Of a stretch of DNA of 64,000 nucleotides, positions 27,012 through 38,000 are shown piece after piece. The DNA comes from Marinimicrobium hydrolyticum. GTDB lineage: Bacteria > Pseudomonadota > Gammaproteobacteria > Pseudomonadales > Cellvibrionaceae. A program made the translations under genes and the position numbers. Below the pieces are notes generated by a model. That model ran no database searches. It was given only the letters and a program-made list of their open reading frames with translations, and was not told the origin of the DNA. The stretch's first letter is position 1. Each line of letters begins with the position of its first letter. The DNA lies in NCBI RefSeq assembly GCF_030848505.1, contig NZ_JAVDDU010000011.1:1-64000 (forward strand), in the 5' to 3' direction.

Positions 27012-27504
27012 GGGATGGATTCTCCTTACTGAACAGCATGTCGAAAATTAGCAAAAAGGCTCCCACCGTAATGGCGGAGTCGGCAATATTGAAAGCGGGA
27101 AAGTAATAGTCCCGGTAGTGCACGACAATAAAGTCCACCACATACCCCAGCATCAAGCGGTCGTACACATTGCCCAGCGCGCCACCTAAGATAAGTGCCA
27201 GTGCCAACGCTTCCAGCGGCTTGGCGACACAAACTTTCGCCAGCCAAATCACCAGCACTACACTCACACCCAACGCCAGTACCGTAAAGAACCAGCGCTG
27301 CCACCCACCGGCATCCGCGAGAAAGCTGAACGCCGCGCCGGGATTGTGCAAGAGCGTAAAATTAAAAAACGGTGTAAACACCACCGGCTCGCCATAAGTC
27401 AGTGCGGCGGACACCCACTGTTTGCTGATCTGATCCAACAGCAGGACGACCAACGCAAAGGCGTACCAGCGCCAAACCTGGCGAGGAAACGTGAGGGATT
27501 TCAT
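27004..27504 (-). CDS. lspA: Lipoprotein signal peptidase (signal peptidase II)
   Basis: Inner-membrane aspartyl protease that removes signal peptides from prolipoproteins such as BamD. Four membrane helices. The catalytic dyad is D124 (GYVVDFIVVHY) and D142 (FNIADSAI); GGALGNVYDRL and LHNPGAAFSFL are family motifs. I use ATG 27504 (166 aa, near the E. coli 164 aa). A TTG at 27525 is in frame, and neither has a strong ribosome-binding site. It follows ileS after a 71-base gap that holds a long hairpin, and overlaps fkpB by eight bases. Confidence 0.94.
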   Translation of the reverse strand: MKSLTFPRQVWRWYAFALVVLLLDQISKQWVSAALTYGEPVVFTPFFNFTLLHNPGAAFSFLADAGGWQRWFFTVLALGVSVVLVIWLAKVCVAKPLEALALALILGGALGNVYDRLMLGYVVDFIVVHYRDYYFPAFNIADSAITVGAFLLIFDMLFSKENPSHD

Positions 27505-27543
27505 AAATAACTTACTGTTGTGCAATCTCAGTTCTCGAATGGG

Positions 27544-27570
27544 CCGCCGGCCGCAGCTTGCGTCCGGCGG
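27544..27570. other. Intercistronic hairpin ileS-lspA
   Basis: Seven base pairs (CCGCCGG/CCGGCGG), one mismatch, four more pairs (CGCA/TGCG) and a GCT loop, in the gap between co-directional ileS and lspA. On the gene strand no T-run follows, so partial attenuation or an RNA-processing or stability function is more likely than full termination. Confidence 0.45.
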
Positions 27571-27575
27571 GTGTT

Positions 27576-30374
27576 TTAGGCGTAACGTCTTTGCTCACCG
27601 GGGCCGTCCACATTCTCCACGCAGCGGCCACAGATTTCGGGGTGAGAAGAATGGATGCCTACATCTGGGCGATGATGCCAACAACGCGCGCATTTGGCGT
27701 ATTCGGATTTGCGGGCTTCCACTTTCAAGCCTTCCACCGCCGTCAGCTCTGCCTCTGTTGCATCGATCAGGGGCCTAACTTCAGCGCTGGAGGTAATCAG
27801 AACGAAGCGCAACTCATTGCCCAAGCGGTCCAAAAGCAGGTGCAGCTCTTCATCGCAATACAGAACCACCTCGGCGCCGAGTGAGCCGCCCAGCTCTCCA
27901 TTGCCGCGCTTGGCTTCCAGCACCTTGTTCACTGCATCCTTAACCTCCGCAATACGCTGCCAATCCTCTTGGCTGAAACTGGTTTCCGAAGGCGCTGGTA
28001 GTGGGTACCATTCGGCGTAAAACACGGAGCCGGATTGATCGCCGGGGATCAGTGGCCAGATTTCGTCGGCCGTGAAGCTCAATATGGGCGCAATCCAGCG
28101 CACGAAGGCCTGCATCACTTGGTGCAAAGCCGTTTGCGCGGAACGCCGGGGCAAGCTGTCGGCACGAGTGGTGTACTGACGGTCTTTAATGATATCCAGA
28201 TAAAACCCACCCAGATCCACCACACAAAAATTGTGCAACTTTTGATAAATCTGGTGGAACTGGTAGTCATCATAGGCGCGAATGATATCTGTCTGAAGCT
28301 CCGCTGCCCGGTTAAGAACCCAGCGATCAAGCGCCAGCATCTCATTCGGCTCTACGGCGTCTTGTGCCGGGTCAAAACCGTTCAGGTTGGCGAGCATAAA
28401 ACGCGCCGTGTTACGAATGCGGCGGTAAGAATCGGCGGTGCGTTTGAGAATTTCGTCAGAGACGCTCATCTCGCCGGAAAAGTCCGTTGCCGCCACCCAC
28501 AGGCGCAACACATCCGCACCCAATTCTTTCATCACTTTTTGCGGTGGCACCACGTTGCCTACGGACTTGGACATCTTGCGGCCCTGCGCGTCCACGGTAA
28601 AACCGTGGGTCAGCACCGCTTTGTAAGGCGGTGTACCGTGCATGGCCATAGCGGTTTTCAGGGAGGACTGAAACCAACCCCGGTGTTGATCCGAGCCTTC
28701 CAGATACAAGTCTGCGGGGTAACGCAGCCCTTCGCGCTGCGCAAGCACCGCAAAATGGGTAACCCCGGAATCAAACCAAACATCCAGGGTATCGGTGACT
28801 TTCTCATACTCAGCCGAGTCATCGCCGAGAAGTTCGCCCGGGTGCAAATCAAACCAGGCATCCATCCCGTCTGTTTCCACTCTTTGAGCCACCGCTTCGA
28901 TCAGCTTAGGGGTATCCGGATGCAATTCGCCGGTTTGTTTATGCACAAACAACGCAATGGGTACGCCCCAGGTACGCTGACGGGAAATGCACCAGTCCGG
29001 AGAGGAAGCCAGCATGGAATCAATACGCGCACGGCCCCAATCGGGCACCCATTGCACTTGCTCGACGGCGTCTTTCACCTGCTCGCGCAATTGATTTTTG
29101 GTCATACTCACAAACCACTGGGGCGTGGCGCGGAAGATCAACGGCGTCTTGGTGCGCCAGCAATGAGGATAACTGTGAGTAATTTTGCTGTGCGCCAACA
29201 GGGCTTGCTTTTCTTCCAACAAAGCAATGACTTTGTCATCCACCTTGTACACATGATCGCCGGCGAAAATTTCTACATTGTCCCGGTACAGACCATTGTC
29301 GTCGATGTAGTTAAGCGTCCCTATACCGTACTTCTGCCCCACGGAAAAGTCATCGATGCCGTGATCGGGCGCGGTATGAACGCAGCCGGTACCCGCTTCG
29401 GTGGTCACGTGGTCACCACAAATTACGGGTACTTGGCGATTGTAAAACGGATGTCTAAGCTGCAACTGCTCGAGCGCTTTGCCGGTACAGTGGCCGACGA
29501 CTTGATGGCCCTCTAGGCCAGCGCGTCGCAGTACTGACGGCAGCAGTGCTTCGGCCACCAGCCAACGCTCCTCTCCAGCCTGCACCATCACGTAATCCAG
29601 TTCAGGATGTACGCTCACCGCCTGGTTGGCGGGAATGGTCCAGGGTGTGGTGGTCCAAATAACCAGGGACAGTGGGCCCGTCCCGGTCAAATCCGGTATG
29701 GCGTGGGCCACTGCGTCCGGGTCGGTAAAGGCGAACTTCACGTCGATGGAGTGAGAGGTTTTATCCTGATACTCCACTTCCGCTTCCGCCAGCGCGGAGC
29801 CACCCACTACGCTCCAGTAAACTGGCTTAAAGCCTTTGTGCAAATGACCGCGCTCGGCGATTTTACCCAAGGCGCGAATGATGTCGGCCTCAAAGGCGTA
29901 ATCCATGGTGAGGTAAGGATTGTTCCAGTCACCCAGCACCCCCAAGCGCACAAAATCTTCTCTTTGACCGTTCACTTGTTTGGCGGCGTACTCGCGGCAT
30001 TTTTGCCGAAAGGTTTTTACGTCCAGCTTGACCCCGGCCTTGCCGTGCTTTTTCTCCACATTGTGTTCAATCGGCAGACCATGACAATCCCAGCCGGGCA
30101 CATAGGGAGCATCAAAACCGCTCAGAGTTTTGCTCTTGACGATGATGTCTTTAAGAATTTTGTTAACCGAGTGGCCGATATGAATATCGCCGTTGGCGTA
30201 AGGGGGGCCATCGTGCAGGATAAATTGCTCCCTGCCCTGGCGAGCAGCGCGAATTTGCTGGTAAAGCTGGTCTTTGTTCCAGCGTTCCAACATCGCCGGC
30301 TCGCGTTGGGCCAGGTTCGCCTTCATGGCGAATTCGGTATGGGGCAGATTCAATGTGGCTTTATAGTCGGTCAT
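27576..30374 (-). CDS. ileS: Isoleucyl-tRNA synthetase
   Basis: Class I synthetase charging tRNA-Ile, with an editing (CP1) domain that clears Val-tRNA-Ile. HIGH motif DIHIGHS near residue 60 and KMSKS in [13 protein letters not shown]1 signatures are [13 protein letters not shown] and [10 protein letters not shown]. Zinc-binding C-terminus [12 protein letters not shown] ... ICGRC is the bacterial type. Length 932 aa. Follows ribF by six bases and precedes lspA, the conserved gammaproteobacterial order. Confidence 0.97.
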   Translation of the reverse strand: MTDYKATLNLPHTEFAMKANLAQREPAMLERWNKDQLYQQIRAARQGREQFILHDGPPYANGDIHIGHSVNKILKDIIVKSKTLSGFDAPYVPGWDCHGLPIEHNVEKKHGKAGVKLDVKTFRQKCREYAAKQVNGQREDFVRLGVLGDWNNPYLTMDYAFEADIIRALGKIAERGHLHKGFKPVYWSVVGGSALAEAEVEYQDKTSHSIDVKFAFTDPDAVAHAIPDLTGTGPLSLVIWTTTPWTIPANQAVSVHPELDYVMVQAGEERWLVAEALLPSVLRRAGLEGHQVVGHCTGKALEQLQLRHPFYNRQVPVICGDHVTTEAGTGCVHTAPDHGIDDFSVGQKYGIGTLNYIDDNGLYRDNVEIFAGDHVYKVDDKVIALLEEKQALLAHSKITHSYPHCWRTKTPLIFRATPQWFVSMTKNQLREQVKDAVEQVQWVPDWGRARIDSMLASSPDWCISRQRTWGVPIALFVHKQTGELHPDTPKLIEAVAQRVETDGMDAWFDLHPGELLGDDSAEYEKVTDTLDVWFDSGVTHFAVLAQREGLRYPADLYLEGSDQHRGWFQSSLKTAMAMHGTPPYKAVLTHGFTVDAQGRKMSKSVGNVVPPQKVMKELGADVLRLWVAATDFSGEMSVSDEILKRTADSYRRIRNTARFMLANLNGFDPAQDAVEPNEMLALDRWVLNRAAELQTDIIRAYDDYQFHQIYQKLHNFCVVDLGGFYLDIIKDRQYTTRADSLPRRSAQTALHQVMQAFVRWIAPILSFTADEIWPLIPGDQSGSVFYAEWYPLPAPSETSFSQEDWQRIAEVKDAVNKVLEAKRGNGELGGSLGAEVVLYCDEELHLLLDRLGNELRFVLITSSAEVRPLIDATEAELTAVEGLKVEARKSEYAKCARCWHHRPDVGIHSSHPEICGRCVENVDGPGEQRRYA

Positions 30375-30380
30375 GGCTTG

Positions 30381-31343
30381 TCAGGATTCGCCCGAATTGT
30401 GGTTTTGAAAATAGTCTCGTGCCTGCTGTATGTCGTCCTGCAGCTGTGCACGCAAATGTTCCAGAGAAGGAAATTTTTGTTCGTCTCGCAGCCGGTGATG
30501 AAACACCACATTAATTTTGGCACCGTACAAGAGCGCCGAAAAATCCAGCAAGTGTACTTCCAACAGCGGTTTGACGGTTCCGCTCACCGTCGGCCGCACA
30601 CCCACATTGGCTACGCCGGGACACAAGCGCCCATCCGGCAGGTGAGCGGTAATGGCAAATACACCCTGCAAGGGTGAGCGATAGCGCTGCAACTGCACAT
30701 TGGCGGTAGGCACCCCCAGCTGGCGTCCCAACTGCCGACCGTAAACAACCCGCCCACTGATGGCGTAGGGGCGTCCCAGGAGCCGAGCCGTTAGCTCAAA
30801 GTCCCCATCCTGAAGCGCCTGTCGAATTCGGGTGCTGCTCACCCGTTTGCCGTCGATTTCCAAGGTGCAGGTATCGCTGACGGTAAAACCGCGCTCACGC
30901 CCCATCTGTTGGAGCAGTGCAAAATCACCGCTGCGATCGCAGCCGAAGCGGAAGTCATCTCCCACCACCAAATGCTTGATGTCGAGAGCCTCTACCAAAA
31001 TCTGCTCAACGAATTCACGCGCGGATAAGCTGCGCAACTCCAGGTTAAAACGCAGGCACAGCACCCGTTGTACGCCCGCCGCGAACAGCGCCTCGACCTT
31101 TTCGCGCAAGCGTGTCAAACGCGCTGGAGCGGCGTCGCCGGCAAAAAATTCGTGCGGCTGAGGCTCAAAAATGATCACCACGGCAGGCAGACAATGAACA
31201 TCAGCGGCCCGGGTCAACTGACCCAGGATCGCTTGATGCCCAAGATGCACACCATCGAAAGAACCGATAGTGGCGACACAGCCGCGATGTCGGGGGCGCA
31301 AATTGTGCAGCCCGCGGATAAATTCTCTGGGGGCCTGGTTCAC
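30381..31343 (-). CDS. ribF: Bifunctional riboflavin kinase / FAD synthetase
   Basis: Makes FMN from riboflavin, then FAD. The N-terminal FMN adenylyltransferase domain starts with GSFDGVHLGHQAIL and includes VVGDDFRFGCDRSGD and the SSTRIRQ segment. The C-terminal flavokinase domain has LGVPTANVQL and the VHLLDF end. The open frame extends to 31556, but those 71 codons have no family likeness. The best-placed start is GTG 31343, giving 320 aa (E. coli 313), though its ribosome-binding site is weak. An extended -10-like TGTATACT (31391-31398, minus strand) sits about 50 bases upstream. Confidence 0.92.
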   Translation of the reverse strand: MNQAPREFIRGLHNLRPRHRGCVATIGSFDGVHLGHQAILGQLTRAADVHCLPAVVIIFEPQPHEFFAGDAAPARLTRLREKVEALFAAGVQRVLCLRFNLELRSLSAREFVEQILVEALDIKHLVVGDDFRFGCDRSGDFALLQQMGRERGFTVSDTCTLEIDGKRVSSTRIRQALQDGDFELTARLLGRPYAISGRVVYGRQLGRQLGVPTANVQLQRYRSPLQGVFAITAHLPDGRLCPGVANVGVRPTVSGTVKPLLEVHLLDFSALLYGAKINVVFHHRLRDEQKFPSLEHLRAQLQDDIQQARDYFQNHNSGES

Positions 31344-31473
31344 GGTGTTACCGGCATGCCTCAGTTGAATGGGTCCTTGTAAGGGGCGTGAGTATACAGG
31401 AGCGCTCCCGCAGGAGTAAGGGGTCAGCGCAGCGGGTACCGGCGCTAAACTCTTGGGCCCTAGCGGCTTTGAC

Positions 31474-33177
31474 TCAGGACTTGCTGACCAGTTCAGCGCC
31501 GCGACGCACCAGACAGCGTGGCCCCATATCGTTTGCGTAGGTGTGGCTAACGCCATCGATAGTGATGTTAACGTTGGCGTGCAACTGCCGCTTTACGTCC
31601 ACCAAGGCATCCTGGGAAGCTTCCTGGCGAGCGGTCAGGCGCTGAATGAGACTCAGCAGGCGTTGCCTGCGCTGTCGTTGTGCGTCCAGCGTGTTGCGGA
31701 TTTTCTCCAGTTTTTCCGGCGCCGGCCCCTGAACGCCCGCCTGCTCAATCGCGTCCAGCACCGGCTGCAGTTTCTGACAATTGTGCTCACACAAGAGTAC
31801 GGCCTGCTTCAAAGCTTCCATCAACCGCCGCTTGGGATTGGCTTTGCCGATGCGAATTTCCGTATAGACGCTGGCATCGCTGCCGAGGATATTGGCTATC
31901 AGGCGCTGCGCGGCAAACGCCCGCCCCCCGATCAAGCAGCCCTTGCCCCCAGCTTGTCCAACCAATATCGAGCCCTGGCTGTGTAAATGGCTCTGCATGA
32001 CATATTCCCGAACCTGGATATTGCCACCGGCGACCAAGTCGGCCAGGTTAACGAACTTGGCGCTCAGGTCGCCACCAGCACGCAATTGTGTGCGCAGTTG
32101 CAAGTGGTTTTGATTATCCCTGCCGAGGTCTTCGCCAATGACCCCGCCAGCGACGACCAGATTTTTGCGGGCGTGGACTTCGGCCTTCTCCACCATGCCG
32201 CGAATGACAATATCGCCGCTGGCGCGTACCACAAAGCCGCTGGTCACATCGCCGGTGACCTCCAAAGATCCATCAAAGTCGATATTGCCGGTACTTAGGT
32301 CAACGTCCTTCACTATTAATGTGGGGTCCACCCGCATTCCGTGAGCAACCTCCACCGGGTGGCCCTTGATCGCGGCTATGAGAAGATCGCCATCTTCCGG
32401 GGAGACTTGAGCGCCCTCGATGTCCTTGCCATACCCAAAGTCCTTTCCAGGTTTCGGCTTCAGCGGTTCTCCAATAACGTTAAGGCCGGGCTTTCCGGCC
32501 GTGGCGGCGTGACGGCGCATTAGAGGCGTCCCCGGCTCCACAACCACAAACTCATGCAGCTGATGCATGTCCACGCGTCCGCGTTCGTCTTCGCTCAGAT
32601 TCAGTTCTCGGCAAGTTTCCACCAGTGGTTCAAATCGGGTATCCCGCCCAGGCTCTGCAGGCAGAGCTTTAGCGACACACACATTTTCCCCCTGGCCCAT
32701 GGCCACCACCTCATCTAAAGCCGCCGACAAAATACAGGGATCCGGAACTTTAAGCTCGATAAGCGCTTGTCGCAGGCTCTGCCGGGTAGGCGAATCTCCA
32801 CCGTAAGCGCGCGTAACTGTCACAAACACAGCGTCTTTTTCCTTGCTGATGCGCCAGTCGTAGCGGGCGTCACGCCGCTCAGCGACGGTGTATTCACCGG
32901 TTTCGGCCTTATTGGCTTTAAGTACTATGGGCTGAAGGGTTTCATCGGGCGCAAAGTAGCGGTCGTAACTTTCTTCCGCTAATTGGTGGCGCAGCCCTTC
33001 TAAGGTGACTACCGAGGCATCGGGGGCAGGAACCAGATGGGCGAGGACGCAGTGACTGGCAGAATCGTAACTGAGTTGGATAAGTGAGGCGCGTGGGGGC
33101 CTGGCGTCGGAGTCTTCGAACCCCGACGCTGGGGGGGACCTGCCCGTAATGTTGTTTTCTGTGTCGCCCATATTCAC
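31474..33177 (-). CDS. FapA/DUF342 family protein
   Basis: Member of the FapA (DUF342) family; a Vibrio homologue affects flagellar polar organisation and glucose uptake, but the molecular activity is not settled. An N-terminal region of about 170 residues is followed by a right-handed beta-helix of repeating short strands (about residues 200-450; e.g. GDVTSGFVVRASGDIVIRG) and a Gln/Arg/Leu-rich coiled coil (about 465-540). No signal peptide or membrane helix. 567 aa from GTG 33177; an ATG two codons later is equally possible. It lies between murJ and ribF, which are usually adjacent. Confidence 0.85.
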   Translation of the reverse strand: MNMGDTENNITGRSPPASGFEDSDARPPRASLIQLSYDSASHCVLAHLVPAPDASVVTLEGLRHQLAEESYDRYFAPDETLQPIVLKANKAETGEYTVAERRDARYDWRISKEKDAVFVTVTRAYGGDSPTRQSLRQALIELKVPDPCILSAALDEVVAMGQGENVCVAKALPAEPGRDTRFEPLVETCRELNLSEDERGRVDMHQLHEFVVVEPGTPLMRRHAATAGKPGLNVIGEPLKPKPGKDFGYGKDIEGAQVSPEDGDLLIAAIKGHPVEVAHGMRVDPTLIVKDVDLSTGNIDFDGSLEVTGDVTSGFVVRASGDIVIRGMVEKAEVHARKNLVVAGGVIGEDLGRDNQNHLQLRTQLRAGGDLSAKFVNLADLVAGGNIQVREYVMQSHLHSQGSILVGQAGGKGCLIGGRAFAAQRLIANILGSDASVYTEIRIGKANPKRRLMEALKQAVLLCEHNCQKLQPVLDAIEQAGVQGPAPEKLEKIRNTLDAQRQRRQRLLSLIQRLTARQEASQDALVDVKRQLHANVNITIDGVSHTYANDMGPRCLVRRGAELVSKS

Positions 33178-33209
33178 AGATTAGCACACCCGCGGCGATC
33201 TGCCGCATA

Positions 33210-34799
33210 TCAGTGCATACCTCGAAAATGGCTGATTTTCACGCCGACTACGCGCAATATAACGGCATATACCAACAAACCACCCAAGCACAGAATTGCC
33301 AGGCGACTGCCCCGCTGCCACCAAAGGGGCTCTGCCCAATCCGGCCAAACGCTCAAGGCCAAAAACAACACCGCCACCATAGCCGCATTGGCCACGCCGT
33401 ATTGCAAAAACAAGCGTCGCCAGCCTGATTGCGGCCTGTAAACGCCCGCCCGCCGAAGCCCTCGGTACAGTAGCCATACGTTAAGGTAGGCAGACAAAGC
33501 CGTGGCCAACGCCAAGCCCACGTGGCCGATGTTGAACCAGTAATACAGAGGCGCCACCAGGATGAGGTTCATGCCCATATTGGCCGCCATGGCGATAATG
33601 CCTATGCGGACCGGTGTTTTCATATCCTGACGGGCAAAATAACCGGGGGCAAGAATCTTGATTAGCATAAAGCCCAACAGCCCGAGCGCATAGGCTTGCA
33701 GACTATAGCTGGCCATTTGCATATCCCGAACGGTGGTTTCACCGTACTGAAACAAGGTAAAGAGGATCGGCTTGGCCAACACCACCAACGCCAAGGCGGC
33801 AGGCACAGCGAGGAGTAAAATGGCCCGCAGTGCCCAGTCGATTGTGCGACTGAATTGTTCAGTGCTCTCGGCGGCATGAAGCCTCGACAAACTGGGCATA
33901 ATGACTGTCGCCAGAGCAATGGCAAAAACACCGTTGGGCAGCTCCACCAGACGGTCCGAATAATATAACCAGGAGACACTTCCCGTGGGCAGAAAGGAGG
34001 CCAAGATTGTATCCAGCATCAGGTTAATCTGACTCACTGAAACGCCAAACATGGCGGGCGCCATAAGCCAGAGTACCTTCTTAACCCCGGGGTGACGCCA
34101 ATCCACTTTCGGAGACGGCAACAGGTGTACCTGTCGTAAAAACGGCAACTGGAAAAGCAGCTGACAGACCCCTGCCACAATTACCCCCCACGCCAATACA
34201 TAGGCAGGCGTAAGCGCCAACGGTGCGGCCATAAACGCGGCGCTGATTAAACTGATGTTCAACAGAACGGGCGTAAAGGCGGGGATGGCAAAGCGGTCGT
34301 AGCTGTTCAAAATGGCGCCCGCGAAACCCGTTAAAGACACCAGCAGCAGATACGGAAACGTAATACGAATCAGATCGACCGTCAGAGCAAACTGCTCCGG
34401 CGAATTAAACCAGAAACCGGGGGCGAACATGGCGGCCACCACCGGTGCTCCCACCACCGCCAGCAAAGTAATCAGGATCAAAACGGAACCCAGGCACCCG
34501 GCTACGCGGTCCACCAAATCCTGCACAGCAGCGTGTACACCGTTGTGGCGATATTCGGATAACACCGGCACAAATGCCTGGGCAAACGCCCCTTCTGCAA
34601 ACAGACGGCGCATAAAGTTGGGGATTTTAAAGGCAACAAAAAACGCGTCGGCGCCGGAACCGGCACCCAAGACTCGGGCAAAGATGATGTCTCGAACCAA
34701 ACCCAATACGCGCGAGAGCATGGTCATGGAACCGACGACCGAGCTCGAGCGAAGCAGTCCATGGGCGCGTCGGGGTTGTGGTACGGCTGACTCAGACAC
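33210..34799 (-). CDS. murJ: Lipid II flippase MurJ
   Basis: MOP-superfamily integral membrane protein that flips lipid II across the inner membrane for peptidoglycan synthesis. About 14 membrane helices in 529 aa. The first helix region carries the MurJ hallmark LSRVLGLVRDIIFARVLGAG and GADAFFVAFKIPNFMRRLFAEGAF, with arginines lining the central cavity. GTG 34799 has GGAAGAGA seven bases upstream. Downstream are a FapA-like gene and ribF. The GH9 gene lies upstream on the same strand, separated by two hairpins. Confidence 0.96.
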   Translation of the reverse strand: MSESAVPQPRRAHGLLRSSSVVGSMTMLSRVLGLVRDIIFARVLGAGSGADAFFVAFKIPNFMRRLFAEGAFAQAFVPVLSEYRHNGVHAAVQDLVDRVAGCLGSVLILITLLAVVGAPVVAAMFAPGFWFNSPEQFALTVDLIRITFPYLLLVSLTGFAGAILNSYDRFAIPAFTPVLLNISLISAAFMAAPLALTPAYVLAWGVIVAGVCQLLFQLPFLRQVHLLPSPKVDWRHPGVKKVLWLMAPAMFGVSVSQINLMLDTILASFLPTGSVSWLYYSDRLVELPNGVFAIALATVIMPSLSRLHAAESTEQFSRTIDWALRAILLLAVPAALALVVLAKPILFTLFQYGETTVRDMQMASYSLQAYALGLLGFMLIKILAPGYFARQDMKTPVRIGIIAMAANMGMNLILVAPLYYWFNIGHVGLALATALSAYLNVWLLYRGLRRAGVYRPQSGWRRLFLQYGVANAAMVAVLFLALSVWPDWAEPLWWQRGSRLAILCLGGLLVYAVILRVVGVKISHFRGMH

Positions 34800-34924
34800 A
34801 GATCAATCTCTTCCAGGAGTGAACAACCGGCGCTTGACTCCGGCCACTGCGATTCAATGCCCGCATTATCCACAGTCCCGACACTAAGATACAGCGCGGC
34901 GCGTCAAAGGCACCCTACTGGCAC

Positions 34925-34948
34925 AAAAAAGCCAGCGCTAAGGCTGGC
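34925..34948 (-). terminator. Rho-independent terminator after the GH9 gene
   Basis: Minus strand stem GCCAGC/GCTGGC with a 6-base loop, followed at once by six T. It lies about 65 bases beyond the cellulase stop and insulates murJ from it. Confidence 0.8.
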
Positions 34949-34970
34949 CAAGAGAGGTTAAGCGAAGATC

Positions 34971-34990
34971 GGGAGCCCAGGCGGGCTCCC
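34971..34990. terminator. Strong hairpin just past the GH9 stop
   Basis: Perfect 8-bp stem GGGAGCCC / GGGCTCCC with a 4-base loop, 24 bases after the stop codon. No T-run on the gene strand; probably protects the mRNA 3' end together with the terminator at 34925-34948. Confidence 0.5.
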
Positions 34991-35013
34991 TTTACAGAGT
35001 GGCCTTACGGCAC

Positions 35014-38000
35014 TCAGTTACCGCAGACCGGCCCCCTGATCTCGGGAATGCCGGCAGGGACAACGGGGGTGCCCGGTGGTGGTGGGCCGGAGCTACCATC
35101 CAAGTGGATGGTCAGCGTGTCGCCGGGATAGAGGGTGCCGTTCCAGTGTTTGTTGGTCAGGCGATATTGATTGCCCGCACCGGACAGAGTCGCCACATCC
35201 GCGTCCCAAGTGCCCGGACCGCCCCAGGCGCCTAAGGTGGTGTGATCCGGGTAGGCCAGCAGCACTTCCCAGGAGTTCATCACGGCGCCACTGGTGTTTT
35301 CGATAGTCAGTAGAGCATTCCACTTGTTGTGGTACTCGTGTGTTTGGTAAGTCACCTCGTAACCACACGCGCCGCCGACTTGCTCACCTACTTGATACAC
35401 CGTAACGGTTTGAGTGAGAGTCCCGTCGGTTACCGTGATAGTGCCGGTACGCTCTGACCCTCCATTGTAGCTCACGGTCACGGTGAAGCTACCCGCGCCA
35501 CTGCCCTGAGCGTTATTCACCGTAATCCAACCGGCGTTGCTTTCCGCTACCCAACTGACATTGCCAGTGACATTGACGGATTGGGTACCACCATTAACGT
35601 CGAAGGAAAGACTGGAAGGTGATACGCCCAACTGGTCCGGATCCTGAACACCTCCACAGGGGCCGATCAGTATCCAAGGACCCCACGAGAAGCTTTCGTC
35701 GGGGGCTGGCTCGTTGGCATCGGGGTTGATCCACCACTCGTTGTAGTACTCAGCGCCGTTGTGGGATACCACTGTACCGGGCGTCGGGTACTCTTCAGTG
35801 GGAGACCAGGCTGGAGCCTGACATACACCCACAGTTGAGCCGGTAACACTCACCCGAGCCGGGTCTGAAACAACGCCTGCAGCACTTACTATGACGTAAG
35901 TGAAGCTGTCGTTACCGTCAAAGTCATCGCTCGGAGTGTAGGTGGCTACGCCGTTGGTGATGACCACTTGCCCGTAAGTGGGGCCTTGGTCCAAGGCATA
36001 GGTGTCTCCCGCCGCACCATTGTTCAAGGCGCGTAAATCCAGCGAATCGGTAACGTCCAGATTGATGCTGCCATCCAGCGCCACCAACGGATCACCGTCA
36101 CAGGACGCAGGCTGCTGATCACTCGCCAACTCCGCCATATAAGCCACGGCCCAGGCAAAGGGCGCATTCCAGTTGATGGTCACTTCGTTCTGGGCGTAGG
36201 CCTTAATGTGATCTACGTAGCAGGTCAACGGTGGGCAGTCTGGGTCGAGGACTTGTGCGGCCACATCGTCTTCCCAGTCGCCCACTGTCATGTTGGGTCC
36301 ACCGACCATAACGCCACGAGGTGGCTCGGGAAAATGGTGCACTTCGGCGTTAGCCCATACCCGATGGTGCGGCTCCTGCACGGGTCGCTCACCCACTCCG
36401 GTAACATAAGAAATATCCATGGGGTTACGGCCCAACAGGTAACTCATGCTGGTTTGCATGGCATCCGCATACAGTGGGTTACATTGACTAAAGTCATGGG
36501 CTAAGCCCAGCACAATCATGTTATTGACAATGTTGGCGTTGGAGCCCCAATACATCTCTTCTGCGTTGAAATTCAAACCGTAGCTGTTCTGAGTTTCTTC
36601 CGCGTAACGGCGGGCGGTGTTCTGTATGGCTACGCGCGCCTGGGCTACCCAGTCAGGATCGGCCGACATAGCCTCACCAGCGGTGGCCAACGAAACAACT
36701 CCCAGCCCATCGGTCTGGAACCAACTAAACGCAGACAAACCATCATCCAGTTGCAGGTGAGCCGCATAGTTGTCCATGTCAGCCGCGTACTGGGCATCTC
36801 CAGTCGCCAAGTACAGCTCGGTTGCTGCCCAGTAACGTTCATCCTCGACGTGATCCCAAGAGGATTCGTCGGGGTTCAACACGTTGTCCTCATAGGCCCC
36901 GCCGCCGTCGAATTGTTGTTGAGTTGGCGGTGAACGTAGGAAGGGTCCGGTCACGGCCGCATCAAAGGCACGTACCGCACGATCAAGGCAGGCTTGCGCA
37001 AAGTCTGCATAACCTGGGTATTCCCGAAAGATCCGGTAACACTGGGCACCGACGGCGGCAAAATTCAAAGTCGCTGCCGTAGAAGGTGGCCAAACGTACC
37101 GAGTAGACGGATCTTCATGGGGGTAACTGGGAAGTCCTGGCCAGCTATCACCGTGCATCTTGTGGTATACCATGCCTTCGTAAATTGCACCTTCCGGAAC
37201 CTGCATTTTCATAATCCAATCAAGCTGCCACTTGGCTTCGTTAAGCAAATCCGGCAAACCGTCGCCTTGCTCGTCGGCTGGCAGATGCATACGGCCATCC
37301 CCAAACGGCGTCACATCACTCAGGTGCTTGAATCGCTCATACTGGTTCAAGAGCGTCCACACCGAGATGCCACCATTGACCACATACTTGCCGTAATCGC
37401 CAGCATCGTACCAGCCACCGGACACATCCAGCGTCAAACATTCTTCAAGAAACGCCGGATCCAAATGATCCTGTGGCAAGCTCGCGATGCTCGGGTTACA
37501 ACCTAAGGTCTGTATGGCATCATCGCCCAGATGGCCAGCGGGACGAGCCAAGTCTTCGCCCACCACATCGGCACTGATTTCGATGCCCGCCCGGTTCATA
37601 TAGAAATACGCCAGAGCGTCATACCGGAGTTCATCATATAAATCGTTGGCGATGGCAAAGGAACGGCCGATGATTTCAGTGCCGCCTTCATCGACCACTA
37701 AGCGATAACCTTCTCCCAGGACATCGAGTTCAACTCTGGAAAAATCGATGCTCTGGATTTGGTTACCAGAGCCCGCGTCGAATCCGGCGGGAATGGTCTG
37801 CCCACCATCTACACGCGAACCGTTGTACTGCAATTGCCAATCTCTCGGCGTATTGTCCGCCCCTTCGGGCAAAACGTAAGTCGCGCGCATGGCCAGGCCG
37901 GGAATGTAGCCCAATTGGTTGGCCTGAATCGGTGAAACGGGCTCTTCTTCCCGAACGTAAGGAGATGGCGGGCCCTTGAGTTCTACGTCACCAATACAAA

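Noticed and set aside
28035-29516. Long plus-strand open frame (493 codons) opposite ileS
   Set aside because: It is antisense to a certain ileS gene, lacks a ribosome-binding site and any recognisable family, and arises from the codon bias of the opposite strand.
29607-30677. Plus-strand open frame of 356 codons opposite ileS/ribF
   Set aside because: Spans two genes on the other strand and shows no domain pattern; a shadow frame.
31344-31556. 71-codon N-terminal extension of RibF
   Set aside because: No resemblance to RibF; it crosses a promoter-like sequence. The family start is best met by GTG 31343.
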